A stretch of DNA of 64,000 nucleotides from the NCBI GenBank assembly GCA_017744915.1, contig JAGIAH010000007.1, positions 62,001 to 126,000 of the forward strand. The letters are read 5' to 3'. Position 1 is the stretch's first letter. Each line of letters opens with the position of its first letter. The notes under the pieces are model-generated. The model ran no database searches and was not told the DNA's origin. It worked only from the letters and a program-made list of their open reading frames with translations. Both the position numbers and the translations under genes were made by a program. Below are positions 26,038 to 34,859 of this stretch, piece after piece. This DNA is from Agrobacterium tumefaciens (lineage in GTDB: Bacteria; Pseudomonadota; Alphaproteobacteria; Rhizobiales; Rhizobiaceae).

Positions 26038-27192
26038 CTACGCAACCGTTCGAAAGCCGCTCTCAGTGAAGCTATGGCCGAGATCATGCGGCGTCTTGGA
26101 AAGTGCGCGCATCAGCTCCCTCGCGACTGCCTGAGCCATGAACGGCGGAACGGCGTTTCCGATAAGGGCATTTCGAGCATCCTGAGGTCCAGCCGTAACA
26201 TGAAAGCGATCCGGCAGTCCTTGCAGCCTCATAGCCTCACGTACGGTGATCAATCTGTCTTCACTAGGATGAAAGTTTGCCCCAACGTTGGGTCGCCTGA
26301 AGTAAGTATTTACGGTGTATGACGGACGGCACGGGTGCAGTCTGCCGTAGGTCGTGGTTCTCCCACCCGTCCGCTTGAAATTTAGAATACGCTGGGTCGC
26401 ATACTCATCAGGTACATCAGTGTAGTTCCCACCCGGCGGTATAAAGCTAACCAATCGCTTGTCTGTCTCGGACATTCTCGGATATTCGTGCAGTGAATAG
26501 CCGTGCGCGTCCTCTCTCATCCAATGCGCGAAAAGTGAAGGTTTCACAGTTGAGTAAGTCGCCAATTCTCCTTTCCCAACCGGCTTCCCAAGATCTCCGA
26601 TAGCGGCCCACGTGCTGTTATCGTATTTGTTGATGTCAACTCCATAAGCCTTGGCGGCAAACTCGGCCGAACTAGGCGTTGTGACAGGCAGACGCAGTGA
26701 TCCGATTAAAAACACACGCTTTCGCATTTGAGGAACCAGATACTGTGACGCGTCCAATTTTACAGCGGTTACATTGTAGCCAAGTGCGGTGAAGCTACCA
26801 ATAAGACGATCAGATAGGCGCTGATTATCAATCCTGGCAGCAGTGAGGCCGGGTACGTTTTCCATCACGAAGCCAAGAGGCATCTTTGTTTTAATGATGT
26901 CCAAGAACCGAAAGACCAGCCTGCCTCGCTCGTCATCAGGGCGACGCAAACCTACTAATGAGAACGACTGACATGGTGGCCCACCGATAATGATATCGGT
27001 GTCGGGAATCGATGAACAATCTAAGTCGAGGATGTCTGCTTGGACCGCTTGTCGCCCAAAATTTAAAGGATACGACGCAGCAGCGATTGATGAGATGTCT
27101 GATGCCCATACCACGTCGCAGCCAGCACGCTCAAAACCAAGATCAAGCCCACCAACTCCACAGAACATAGAAGCTACTGAAAGGCGCATCAT
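26038..27192 (-). CDS. C5-cytosine DNA methyltransferase
   Basis: 384 residues with all main motifs: I (FCGVGGLDLGFERAG), IV (GGPPCQSFS, catalytic Cys74), VI (ENVPGL), VIII (QMRKRVFLIG), IX (REAMRLQGLPDRF) and X (GNAVPPFMAQAVA). The target recognition region lies between VIII and IX. Its ATG overlaps the stop of the upstream nuclease-methyltransferase gene by 4 bases, showing translational coupling. It would methylate cytosine at a host-protecting site; the sequence recognised cannot be read off. Confidence 0.93.
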   Translation of the reverse strand: MMRLSVASMFCGVGGLDLGFERAGCDVVWASDISSIAAASYPLNFGRQAVQADILDLDCSSIPDTDIIIGGPPCQSFSLVGLRRPDDERGRLVFRFLDIIKTKMPLGFVMENVPGLTAARIDNQRLSDRLIGSFTALGYNVTAVKLDASQYLVPQMRKRVFLIGSLRLPVTTPSSAEFAAKAYGVDINKYDNSTWAAIGDLGKPVGKGELATYSTVKPSLFAHWMREDAHGYSLHEYPRMSETDKRLVSFIPPGGNYTDVPDEYATQRILNFKRTGGRTTTYGRLHPCRPSYTVNTYFRRPNVGANFHPSEDRLITVREAMRLQGLPDRFHVTAGPQDARNALIGNAVPPFMAQAVARELMRALSKTPHDLGHSFTESGFRTVA

Positions 27193-30101
27193 TTATTCCT
27201 CATTTCATGCAATTCGTATAGTCTAGACCAAACATCAGCGAGGGCGTCGTTCTCTTCAAAACCATCCAGGATGTGAGCCATTTCTGCTGCAAACAGCTTA
27301 TCAAGTGAAATCAGTTCGGGTTGGAGCTCAACACGTAGATCAGTTCTCACTGGGAAGGGAAGAGCAGCAAAGCACTCCAAAATCGAGCTCCTAGCCTCAG
27401 GCCGAATTAGACGTGGATCGAAAACAAAAATCTGATCCACATGATGCTGTTCAAGGGAGCGTGCACCTTCACGATTATTTGCAAGCATCTCGAATTGAAG
27501 GTGGCCAAAGGACGACATAAGCCAAGCGGCGATAAGCCGTGTGGCCATAACGGCAGTTAATCCAGCATCTAGGTCTTCGCAAATGCATCCGCTATAGGAA
27601 AGAAAATTGCTAGACAGCCTAACCTGCCTACCGCTTTTGTCGAACGCAAAGGGGTTAACATGGACGCGATGGCCTACGCGTTGTTTACGTGGCACAATCA
27701 GTTCTCCCGCATAGGGCTCTCGCAGGACATTCCAAAGTTGTTGACGCGGGAGGACCGTCTCATCCAGACCAACGTACTGCTCAATCCTTACGATGTATTC
27801 ACCCAACCCTGGTGCAAGACGAATCGAATCGACTAGATCGTCCAAACTTTCGGACCAGCTCGCGCGCCGGGACGCGTGATAAACATTTGAAAGGGTGCCC
27901 TGCCGTTGTTCGGGCATCTCAATTGTCCAATCTCTCGTCACGTCTGATGTAACAAGCTCGTATCCCGAAATACGATCTGCCTTATTGATAGCATAGCCAC
28001 GAAATGTGTCCGGAACAGCTAAAGCTGCACTTCGAAGTGTAGCGTTTTGGTTAGGATTGAGAGTTTCGCCAGCGAGCGTCTGGAAAGGACTCCCTCCCTC
28101 CAATCGATGTCTGCGAGGTCCATATTGGTTACGAAAGGGAAACTCGTACACCGCAATCCCTCCCCCTTCCTTCGCAAGGCTTCCACGCCTTCCGAACGTG
28201 AAAAGAGAGGGTAGAGGAACCAGAGGAGCCCTTCGAAATTCATGAAAAAGTTCCTGCGACATGAATGTCTTCCACGAATTTGCAGTTAGTTCATCCTGGC
28301 TAACTCGTCGCACGGACCAACCTGAAGCCGGTTCAGCCCCACGGATGATTGCAGCAGCCAATTCCGCCGAAACGCCCGCAGGGTCCTCTACTCTGGCGAA
28401 TGTGATAGAATTGGGAGAAGTCGTTTCACATTTTTGGATTACGAGCATAGACGTCGCAATCATTATCCCTTCGAAATAGCGACTGTGTGGATACGTTACG
28501 ACAGCGATGACTTTGCAACGCGCTAACAAGAACTCCCTTAGGCTCCGTGTCACTTCATTATGATACCATTTGTTGTCCAAAATGATCGCGATAGTCGCTC
28601 CATCTTTCGCTGCCTTGATGACATACTCAACGTAATAGACATAAAGGTTTGACTGGCCTTGATCAGTCTCCACTTGCGATGAAAGCGCCACGATAGAATC
28701 CCTATAATAGTCCCTCAGTGCGGCCGGAACAGGTGCCGTATCTTGGGCCTCATACCGTTTAAACGGCGGATTCATTAGGATAACGTCCACTGAATTCAAC
28801 GTTGCAGCTGAATTATAGAGGTCACCTCCTACGATGTGGCACGGATCGGAAAGTTGTATCGCATAAGGCTCTTTAAGCGCCATCCTGAGCGCCGCGATTT
28901 TAGCCGCCAAAGTGTCAGCTTCTATGCCTCGCAGGTTGGCGAGTATCTCAGCATGTTCAAGACCAAAGTCTTTAAGTCGATCGTAGGCCGCTGAAAGAAG
29001 GTTTCCTTCCCCTGATCCAGGGTCCAGAACGATTTGGCTGGGATGCGTAATGGCCATGCCAGCTAACAAGGTCGCAAGCTCGGCGTCCGTTGCTGCTTTG
29101 CCTCTCGCATCACGGTCGCTAGGAGGAATAGCCTCCTTGATTAACTCAAACGGGAGAGCCTGACCATCGCCGCGAACCTCCGCGAGGTTGCTAACATTGT
29201 CTGACTGAAGGGCCGTTAAATATAGTTCAACCGCTGCCTTCACCTGTGCATTGCTTTCGAAGCCCAGGTAAGTACTGGCGGCGCCATCTTCGAACACGCC
29301 TGCAAAATCAACGGCCCTTATTTGCACAAGAGAATTCGCGACGCCGGAAACCGTGGTCCCTGGCGAACTTACCGTGTTGCGCTTTGGGTGATTATGTCTC
29401 CTCAAAATGCCACGTACATATTCTACTAAGAGGCAACGGAGGACGACCTCTCGGCGCACCGTTGCCTTGCTATCGACAGAGAAATAGTCTCGAACGACTA
29501 CCGGCACATGATCGGCTAGGACATCCATTTCTTCGAGATATGGAAGTTCAAGGGCGTGTGCGTAGGCAGTTCTTACAATCTGAGGCCATACCGTTGCAAA
29601 AGTTGGCGTCTGCTGGTCTTTGCAATATTGGATTATGCTAGCGATATGCTGCTTAAGCTGCATACGATGCATTTCCTCGCCAGTCTGTGCAAACGTGCCT
29701 GAGACGAAGGACATTCCTTCCACAAGGCAGTCTTTCGGAGGAAGGCCGTCACGTAATGCATAAAGCTGGGTGAACTCTAGGTTTGTAACCACAAAATATT
29801 TGGGACGGCCTATACGGAATAACGAGGCATTGGCTTCCGCGTAACCTTTGGCCTGAATCTGGTTTCTCTCAGATGTTACTGCGTCCCGTCGCCTTTTGAT
29901 CTCGACCACGACCACCCAACGGCCAGTCGAACGCTCTAACAGGACAAAGTCGGGCACAACCCCGACACCAGACGATTTAGGATGATGTACCCAATGAAAG
30001 GTTTTATCAAGGCCCTGGTGTACTAGCGCCTCTTGGGCGATCTCGTCGAATGCTGGATGGAAATGCGCGACCTCGTCCAACCCGTAAGATAACCAGGTCA
30101 T
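27189..30101 (-). CDS. PD-(D/E)XK nuclease fused to N6-adenine DNA methyltransferase (type IIG-like)
   Basis: 970 residues. The N-terminus has a PD-(D/E)XK site: Pro50-Asp51 in VVPDFVLLE and Glu67-x-Lys69 in VVVEIKRRRD. A helical region follows, then the methyltransferase core with motif I LDPGSGEGNLL (near 360) and motif IV MNPPFKRYE (near 444), and a long C-terminal part that should include target recognition (about 620-900). This resembles the Eco57I/type IIG single-chain layout. It overlaps its neighbours by 4 bases on both sides. The nuclease could cut unmodified phage DNA. Confidence 0.87.
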   Translation of the reverse strand: MTWLSYGLDEVAHFHPAFDEIAQEALVHQGLDKTFHWVHHPKSSGVGVVPDFVLLERSTGRWVVVVEIKRRRDAVTSERNQIQAKGYAEANASLFRIGRPKYFVVTNLEFTQLYALRDGLPPKDCLVEGMSFVSGTFAQTGEEMHRMQLKQHIASIIQYCKDQQTPTFATVWPQIVRTAYAHALELPYLEEMDVLADHVPVVVRDYFSVDSKATVRREVVLRCLLVEYVRGILRRHNHPKRNTVSSPGTTVSGVANSLVQIRAVDFAGVFEDGAASTYLGFESNAQVKAAVELYLTALQSDNVSNLAEVRGDGQALPFELIKEAIPPSDRDARGKAATDAELATLLAGMAITHPSQIVLDPGSGEGNLLSAAYDRLKDFGLEHAEILANLRGIEADTLAAKIAALRMALKEPYAIQLSDPCHIVGGDLYNSAATLNSVDVILMNPPFKRYEAQDTAPVPAALRDYYRDSIVALSSQVETDQGQSNLYVYYVEYVIKAAKDGATIAIILDNKWYHNEVTRSLREFLLARCKVIAVVTYPHSRYFEGIMIATSMLVIQKCETTSPNSITFARVEDPAGVSAELAAAIIRGAEPASGWSVRRVSQDELTANSWKTFMSQELFHEFRRAPLVPLPSLFTFGRRGSLAKEGGGIAVYEFPFRNQYGPRRHRLEGGSPFQTLAGETLNPNQNATLRSAALAVPDTFRGYAINKADRISGYELVTSDVTRDWTIEMPEQRQGTLSNVYHASRRASWSESLDDLVDSIRLAPGLGEYIVRIEQYVGLDETVLPRQQLWNVLREPYAGELIVPRKQRVGHRVHVNPFAFDKSGRQVRLSSNFLSYSGCICEDLDAGLTAVMATRLIAAWLMSSFGHLQFEMLANNREGARSLEQHHVDQIFVFDPRLIRPEARSSILECFAALPFPVRTDLRVELQPELISLDKLFAAEMAHILDGFEENDALADVWSRLYELHEMRNK

Positions 30102-31651
30102 CTCATCCTCGCTTCTGGACTTTTAGCCCGTTTATCAGCCTCAGCGAGAGCTTCAGCGAGATGATGTGGAGAAAGACCTGTATCTCCCAGCTGCGTTGCA
30201 ATGAATTGATCGATTTTAAAGATCGTCTTTTCAGGTTGAAGTGTGCAAGTCAGTTCTTTGCCAAGATCGTTTAAGACGCCACGATCTCGCAGGCTCCATT
30301 CACGAATATCGACAATTTCGCATTGCCTATATTCGTAAAGCTGAATCTTAGCCAAGCCGGAACCCTGATTGCGCGAGCGGCGAAGTAGCTCGATCACACT
30401 CGTTGTCGCATTAAGCAAAGCCAGCCAGGCGTGAATGGAGCCATCATCGTGCGGGGTTAAGCCATAGAAATTGTCGGAATAAGCGCGTTGGTTTCCGTTT
30501 AAAATGTGTCTCGGTCGCCGTCGTAGGTAGTAATTGAATAAAATTGGGTCCTTGGGCGCGTCCCGATGATGGCTCCAAACATCCCTTCTCTCATTATACC
30601 AAGTCAGTATAGGGACATTCTGCTCCGGAGTTCGCAGAGCGGCCTTTAAACGTTCATTTAGCGCGTGTTCTACTTTGCGGTCGCCCGCCTTCGAATCAAG
30701 AAGGAGTGCGGCTTCTGGATGCTTATCCGGCACGATGTAGCCCGAGATTTTATTGACTTTCTTGATAAAGGGCGTCGAACCCTCCTCATGTCTTCGATCT
30801 AGCGTGGTCATAAAAAAGCTAGCCTGCTTGAGGCGGAGACCTCGGCGTGTGCTGAACAACTCTCCCGCTAGGGCGTAACCGGAAGGCAAAGAACGCACTA
30901 TTGGAGCATCTAGTGACGTCAGCATTCTTCGGCGTTTTTTGGCATAGATAATTGTGGCGTCGATCAATCTGCCCTTAAATGGCTGCGCTGGAGCAGGTTC
31001 GCAGGTCCACTCTTCGCAGCGAGAATTCAAATAATCTTTCAACCAGCGACCAAAGAGGGTGGATTGCCAAGAATCGTACACGATACAAGCCATTCGGCCT
31101 CCGGCGCGAAGGTCGGCAATGACTTTGGCAATGAAATATACATAGAGATTGGCCGTTCCTGGTATTGCGCCTTCAATGTAACTTTTCAACGCCTCCTGGT
31201 ATTCACGCTTTTTAGAAATCCATTCCTGCCTTACATAGGGAGGATTAAAGATCGCATAGTCATACCGATCTCTAAAATCTTCAAGCAAGTAATCGACACA
31301 CTTGATTGACACTAAGCCAGTTGCTTGTTCAGCTTGACCTGCACTAATGCGGCACATTTCCTCATCGATATCAAAAGCATCGACATTGATGGCTGCATTG
31401 CAAATCTTCCGAATTGCCGCAGGGAACGTATAGGGCCCGACACAAGGATCAAGCACAGTCACCTGCGCTTCAACCTGGTGCAACCCCAACCCCCGCCCCA
31501 TTTCCTCGGCCAGAGAAGCGCTCGTAAACACCTGACCAAGAGCGTCAGATTTACTTTTTGGCTTCCTAGCCAGACTGGCCGGATCGCCTGAAAGACTAGG
31601 GCCAGTGGATACTCGTTCGCTCATGCTCGGCCAACGTTCAATATGGTTCAT
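30098..31651 (-). CDS. N6-adenine DNA methyltransferase (Eco57I/TaqI-like)
   Basis: 517 residues. GQVFTSASLAEEM (motif X region, near 40), VLDPCVGPYTFPAAI (motif I, 66-80) and AIFNPPYVRQEW (motif IV, NPPY at 136-139) define the enzyme. A long C-terminal region (about 300-517) probably recognises DNA. No nuclease motif is apparent. It is the first gene of the overlapping set 31651-26038 and is followed by the nuclease-methyltransferase fusion with a 4-base overlap. Two adenine methyltransferases with one nuclease suggests strand-specific modification of an asymmetric site. Confidence 0.88.
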   Translation of the reverse strand: MNHIERWPSMSERVSTGPSLSGDPASLARKPKSKSDALGQVFTSASLAEEMGRGLGLHQVEAQVTVLDPCVGPYTFPAAIRKICNAAINVDAFDIDEEMCRISAGQAEQATGLVSIKCVDYLLEDFRDRYDYAIFNPPYVRQEWISKKREYQEALKSYIEGAIPGTANLYVYFIAKVIADLRAGGRMACIVYDSWQSTLFGRWLKDYLNSRCEEWTCEPAPAQPFKGRLIDATIIYAKKRRRMLTSLDAPIVRSLPSGYALAGELFSTRRGLRLKQASFFMTTLDRRHEEGSTPFIKKVNKISGYIVPDKHPEAALLLDSKAGDRKVEHALNERLKAALRTPEQNVPILTWYNERRDVWSHHRDAPKDPILFNYYLRRRPRHILNGNQRAYSDNFYGLTPHDDGSIHAWLALLNATTSVIELLRRSRNQGSGLAKIQLYEYRQCEIVDIREWSLRDRGVLNDLGKELTCTLQPEKTIFKIDQFIATQLGDTGLSPHHLAEALAEADKRAKSPEARMR

Positions 31652-31821
31652 CGGTTAGGCAAGCTCACTCATCGGAAAATCCATCAAGCGACCTTATGCC
31701 CTGATTCTCCTGAATACCTCAAATCCTCTGATGACCAGTCGAAAGTCGAGAGCAAACCACAATATTTGACAGGTAAAAAATCCAACCGAGCTAGCCAGAG
31801 TTGGTTCACAATGGTCGTAAA

Positions 31822-31842
31822 TATAGCGCAGTCTTAGCGCAC
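31822..31842 (+). repeat. paired direct repeats near attR, candidate arm-type sites (right)
   Basis: TATAGCGCAG (31822-31831) and CTTAGCGCAC (31833-31842) match the left-end repeats in the core TAGCRCA and have the same 11-bp spacing, 50 bp inside attR. Confidence 0.65.
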
Positions 31843-31891
31843 TGCAAAATCAATCTCAAAAAAATCATATACTTATAACTTGTATCTTCCA

Positions 31892-31937
31892 ATTCCGATT
31901 CCAAAGGTCACAGGTTCGAATCCTGTCGGGTGCGCCA
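31892..31937 (+). other. attR, right attachment repeat
   Basis: Copy of 12142-12187 with G to A at 31910 and C to T at 31926. These two bases pair with each other in the T stem, so pairing is conserved. The 5' half of a tRNA is missing, so this copy is not a gene. Confidence 0.9.
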
Positions 31938-32180
31938 TATTTTCCAAGACTTCTCTGTCATCAGCCCAGCCTCGAGTTCTCTCCTGCGTTATTTTCTCGA
32001 CGCTTCTTTACGTTTTCCGCTTAGCGGCATTGAGGTGAAGGGCCGTGACTACGCTCTCGGCTTCCATGCGATGACTGATCAGATTTGAGGTTTCCAGAGT
32101 GGAATGGCGAAAAATGTGTGCGGTTTTCGCCCGAAATCCCGCGTCTCAAAGAGGCGTTCATTCCACCGTGCCATGCAATT

Positions 32181-33092
32181 TCAAACCGGCCGGGGTTGGC
32201 GGATGGCCAGGGCCAGCCCTCCGAGGATAAGGACGACGCCGACCGCAAAGAGGGTGCCCATGCTGTCGCCGAAGATGAGCGATGATGCGATGATGCCGAA
32301 AACCGGCTGCAGATATTGTACGCTCGCCGCCACGGGCGCCGGAACACGCTTCAATATGTCCAACCACAGAAAGAGGCCGGCCACCGTAACGACAACACCG
32401 AGGTAGATTGCGGCGCCCAGGGCCGTCGCGGTGATCTCGAACGGCGTGTTGTAGGCCTCGAAGCCCGCGAAAGGCAGCAATGCCAGGAAACCGAAAGTGG
32501 TACTCCATACGACAACCACGACGGTTCCGTATCTGGCCGTCAACTCCACGCTCCAGACATAATAGAAGGCAACGGCCAGCGCCGAAAGCAGCATGAAAGC
32601 GGGACCGTAGAAGGTGGTCGTCAACCCGGCGGAACCTCCGGCATTCGCCACGACGATGATCCCGGCGAATGCCGCGCCCACGCCTGCGAGTTGCCGGGGG
32701 GAGACGCTCTGACGAAGCCGTATCGCTGCAAACAGCACGATGAATAAGGGGATCGTTGCGGAGAGAATTGTTCCAACCGAAGCGGATGTTCCCGTTACCC
32801 CATATGTCTGCGCCACCTGCCCTACACCGATGCCGATGATACCGAGCATGGCAACGGCCGGAACGGCTTTCCACGGCAGGCCAGCCTTCCCGACCGCGAG
32901 GGCAAGCAAGATCGGAACGGCAACGGCAAACCGGAAGGCAGTCAGCGTCAAGGGCGGCATCGTCACCAGACCCAGCTTGGTCACCGGGATCGAAAGCCCC
33001 CACATCAGCGCCAGCAGCAGCATTGCAGAGAGGTTCCGGGTATCGACGGGTTGCCGGGCGGAAAGCGCAGGAGCCTGGGGTGTGTCTGTCAT
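32181..33092 (-). CDS. EamA/DMT family transporter
   Basis: 303 residues with ten hydrophobic segments in two repeated EamA halves (LMWGLSIPVTKLGLVTMPPLTLTAFRFAVAVP in the first, PVAASVQYLQPVFGIIASSLIFGD near the end). The family exports metabolites such as amino acids across the inner membrane. The gene is divergent from a LysR regulator with about 105 bp between starts, the usual layout for a regulator and its transport target. Substrate unknown. Confidence 0.88.
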   Translation of the reverse strand: MTDTPQAPALSARQPVDTRNLSAMLLLALMWGLSIPVTKLGLVTMPPLTLTAFRFAVAVPILLALAVGKAGLPWKAVPAVAMLGIIGIGVGQVAQTYGVTGTSASVGTILSATIPLFIVLFAAIRLRQSVSPRQLAGVGAAFAGIIVVANAGGSAGLTTTFYGPAFMLLSALAVAFYYVWSVELTARYGTVVVVVWSTTFGFLALLPFAGFEAYNTPFEITATALGAAIYLGVVVTVAGLFLWLDILKRVPAPVAASVQYLQPVFGIIASSLIFGDSMGTLFAVGVVLILGGLALAIRQPRPV

Positions 33093-33197
33093 CTGGGCAT
33101 CTCGGTGAGATATACATCGTCTTCCTCACATGTAGGCGAGATGAGCCCTTGCGGACAAACCATTTATCGTCACATGATGCGTGATCCAAAGTCACAC

Positions 33198-34118
33198 ATG
33201 ATCGACCAAATGACTGACAGATTGCCACCACTACAGAACTTGCGAGCCTTCGAAGCCGTGGGCAGGCGCCTGAGCATGACACGCGCGGCCGAGGAGCTTC
33301 ACGTCACCCATGGGGCGATCAGCCGGCAGATCCGCGCCCTGGAAGACCATCTCGGCACTCCCCTTTTCCGGCGGCTCACCAGGAGGCTCGAATTTACCGA
33401 GGAGGGATCGGCCTTCTTCGCGGCAGTGACCCGGCTGCTTTCGGATCTGGGGCGCGAAGTCGATATCATCCGCCGCAGGAGCGAGACGGGGCGGCTGGTC
33501 ATCAGTTCCGGCGTTTCGTTCGCCAGCAAGTGGCTGACCCCGCGCCTTCATCGGCTGATGGCCCGCCATCCCGAATATGACGTCCACCTCGAGGTGACGG
33601 ACGTGGAGATCGACCTTTCGAAATCACAGGCCGATGTCGTCTTGCGATACGGAAACGGACGATATTCCGGCATGGCGTCAGAGCGGGTCATGAACGAGAC
33701 CGTTTCGCCGGTCTGCGCGCCCAGATATCTTGCCGAAGCCGGCGGCATAACGACGCCCGGCGACCTGATGTCCTGCCGCCTTATCCATGAGGTTGGAATG
33801 ACGGCGAACTGGCACAGGTGGTTCGAGATGATGGGCCTGGCGATGCCCTCCAGGCGCGGAGCCGGCTACAGCCACGGGAGCATGTCCATCGAGGCGGCAA
33901 TCCGGGGCGAAGGCGTTGCCCTGGGACGCAGCGTTCTCGTTTCGGAAGACCTTGCCGCCGGGCGGCTGGTCGCGCTGTTCCCGGATGACCGGCTTGAGGT
34001 GGAAATGGGCTATGATCTCGCCTACCGCATCGGAAGCGATGACGATCCCAAGGTGAAGTGCGTCAGGAGGTGGGTAGCGGACGAAGTGCGCCAGTCGCCG
34101 TCCGCAAGAATCGATTGA
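33198..34118 (+). CDS. LysR-type regulator (GcvA-like)
   Basis: 306 residues from ATG 33198 (another ATG at 33210 is possible). The winged helix reads LRAFEAVGRRLSMTRAAEELHVTHGAISRQIRALEDHLGTPLFRR, the GcvA/AmpR subgroup form, followed by an effector domain (GRLVISSGVSFASKWLTPRL). It is divergent from the EamA exporter gene and probably controls it. The effector is unknown. Confidence 0.88.
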   Translation: MIDQMTDRLPPLQNLRAFEAVGRRLSMTRAAEELHVTHGAISRQIRALEDHLGTPLFRRLTRRLEFTEEGSAFFAAVTRLLSDLGREVDIIRRRSETGRLVISSGVSFASKWLTPRLHRLMARHPEYDVHLEVTDVEIDLSKSQADVVLRYGNGRYSGMASERVMNETVSPVCAPRYLAEAGGITTPGDLMSCRLIHEVGMTANWHRWFEMMGLAMPSRRGAGYSHGSMSIEAAIRGEGVALGRSVLVSEDLAAGRLVALFPDDRLEVEMGYDLAYRIGSDDDPKVKCVRRWVADEVRQSPSARID

Positions 34119-34366
34119 TCCCGAAGGGATCCGGCATCCGGGTTCGAATTCCACGATGGTACCGGTGATTTTCGCAAGGCACGCGCCGATGAACCTTCCG
34201 CCCACCCCGGCGCGGTGGCCCGTTCGGCCATGGCGTCTTCATCGCATTGACGACCGGCTATATTGTTGTAACAACCGGATCCCGGCGTAAGGGAACCCGC
34301 AGTCAAATTTCAAGATATCCTTTTCACCCCGCACTGCTTCGCAGCATAAACAGGAAAATTCATTTC

Positions 34367-34696
34367 ATGACATTCAAAGCCCAAATGGCCATGTTCGTTT
34401 CCGTCTTCATTCTTTCAGGCTGCATGACGGAGGCCGACTTCAATCGCGGACAGGAAGTCATCAGCGGCAGCCCCGCCGCAAAGCGCGATGTCATCAATAG
34501 CTGCTATAAAGAAACCAGAAACAATCCTGCCGATGCAAGAATTGTCCTGGCGAAAACCATGAATGTCAGCCCGAACAGCAATGTCGCCATGACCTTTTGC
34601 TCGCGGCTGTTCAACGCCATCGCAAGCAAAAAAATCACCTATGCCGATTTCGCCAATAAGAGCCCGGCTTTTATCCGCGCCATCCAGGGCCGGTAA
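34367..34696 (+). CDS. small predicted lipoprotein
   Basis: 109 residues from ATG 34367, with AGGA upstream. Signal sequence MTFKAQMAMFVSVFILSGC ends in a lipobox (ILSGC) with the lipidated Cys at residue 19. The mature part is helical, with two more Cys (NSCYKET, MTFCSRL) that could form a disulfide in the periplasm. The next residue after the Cys is Met, so outer membrane sorting is plausible. Family not recognised. The 248 bp before it holds no other gene. Confidence 0.72.
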   Translation: MTFKAQMAMFVSVFILSGCMTEADFNRGQEVISGSPAAKRDVINSCYKETRNNPADARIVLAKTMNVSPNSNVAMTFCSRLFNAIASKKITYADFANKSPAFIRAIQGR

Positions 34697-34859
34697 ACGC
34701 CAGATCATACAGGGCGCGGCCTGTCCGGCCATCCCCGGCATCGCTCATGCCGCGCAAGACCTCCCTGCGCGGCATCTTTCAGATGAACGGCGGCGGATGC
34801 CCGCCGGTTTCGTCTGTGCCCATCCCCCCAGGGACAGCGTTTGAGCGCGAGCCCGTCGT

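Larger units (their letters stand above)
12142..31937. mobile_element. tRNA-Arg-integrated genomic island, 19.75 kb
   Basis: A 46-bp direct repeat of the tRNA-Arg 3' half lies at 12142-12187 and 31892-31937 (44 of 46 identical), giving a 19,750-bp element. A tyrosine integrase gene is the first gene inside the left end and reads inward. Paired 10-bp repeats of the type TTAGCRCAG lie next to both ends. Contents are recombinases, a flagellin, replication-like and AAA+ genes and a restriction-modification cluster. No conjugation genes are seen, so it is either mobilisable in trans or phage/satellite-like. Confidence 0.92.
31652..32180. other. right end of the island and junction with the chromosome
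   Basis: No gene is supported in these 529 bp. The part to 31891 is AT-rich and should contain the promoter of the methyltransferase set and the right arm sites; 31892-31937 is attR; 31938-32180 is GC-rich chromosomal spacer downstream of the EamA gene. Confidence 0.7.

Noticed and set aside
32021-32347. 108-residue minus-strand ORF at the end of the EamA gene
   Set aside because: Ser/Arg-rich shadow partly inside the EamA coding region; no start signal.
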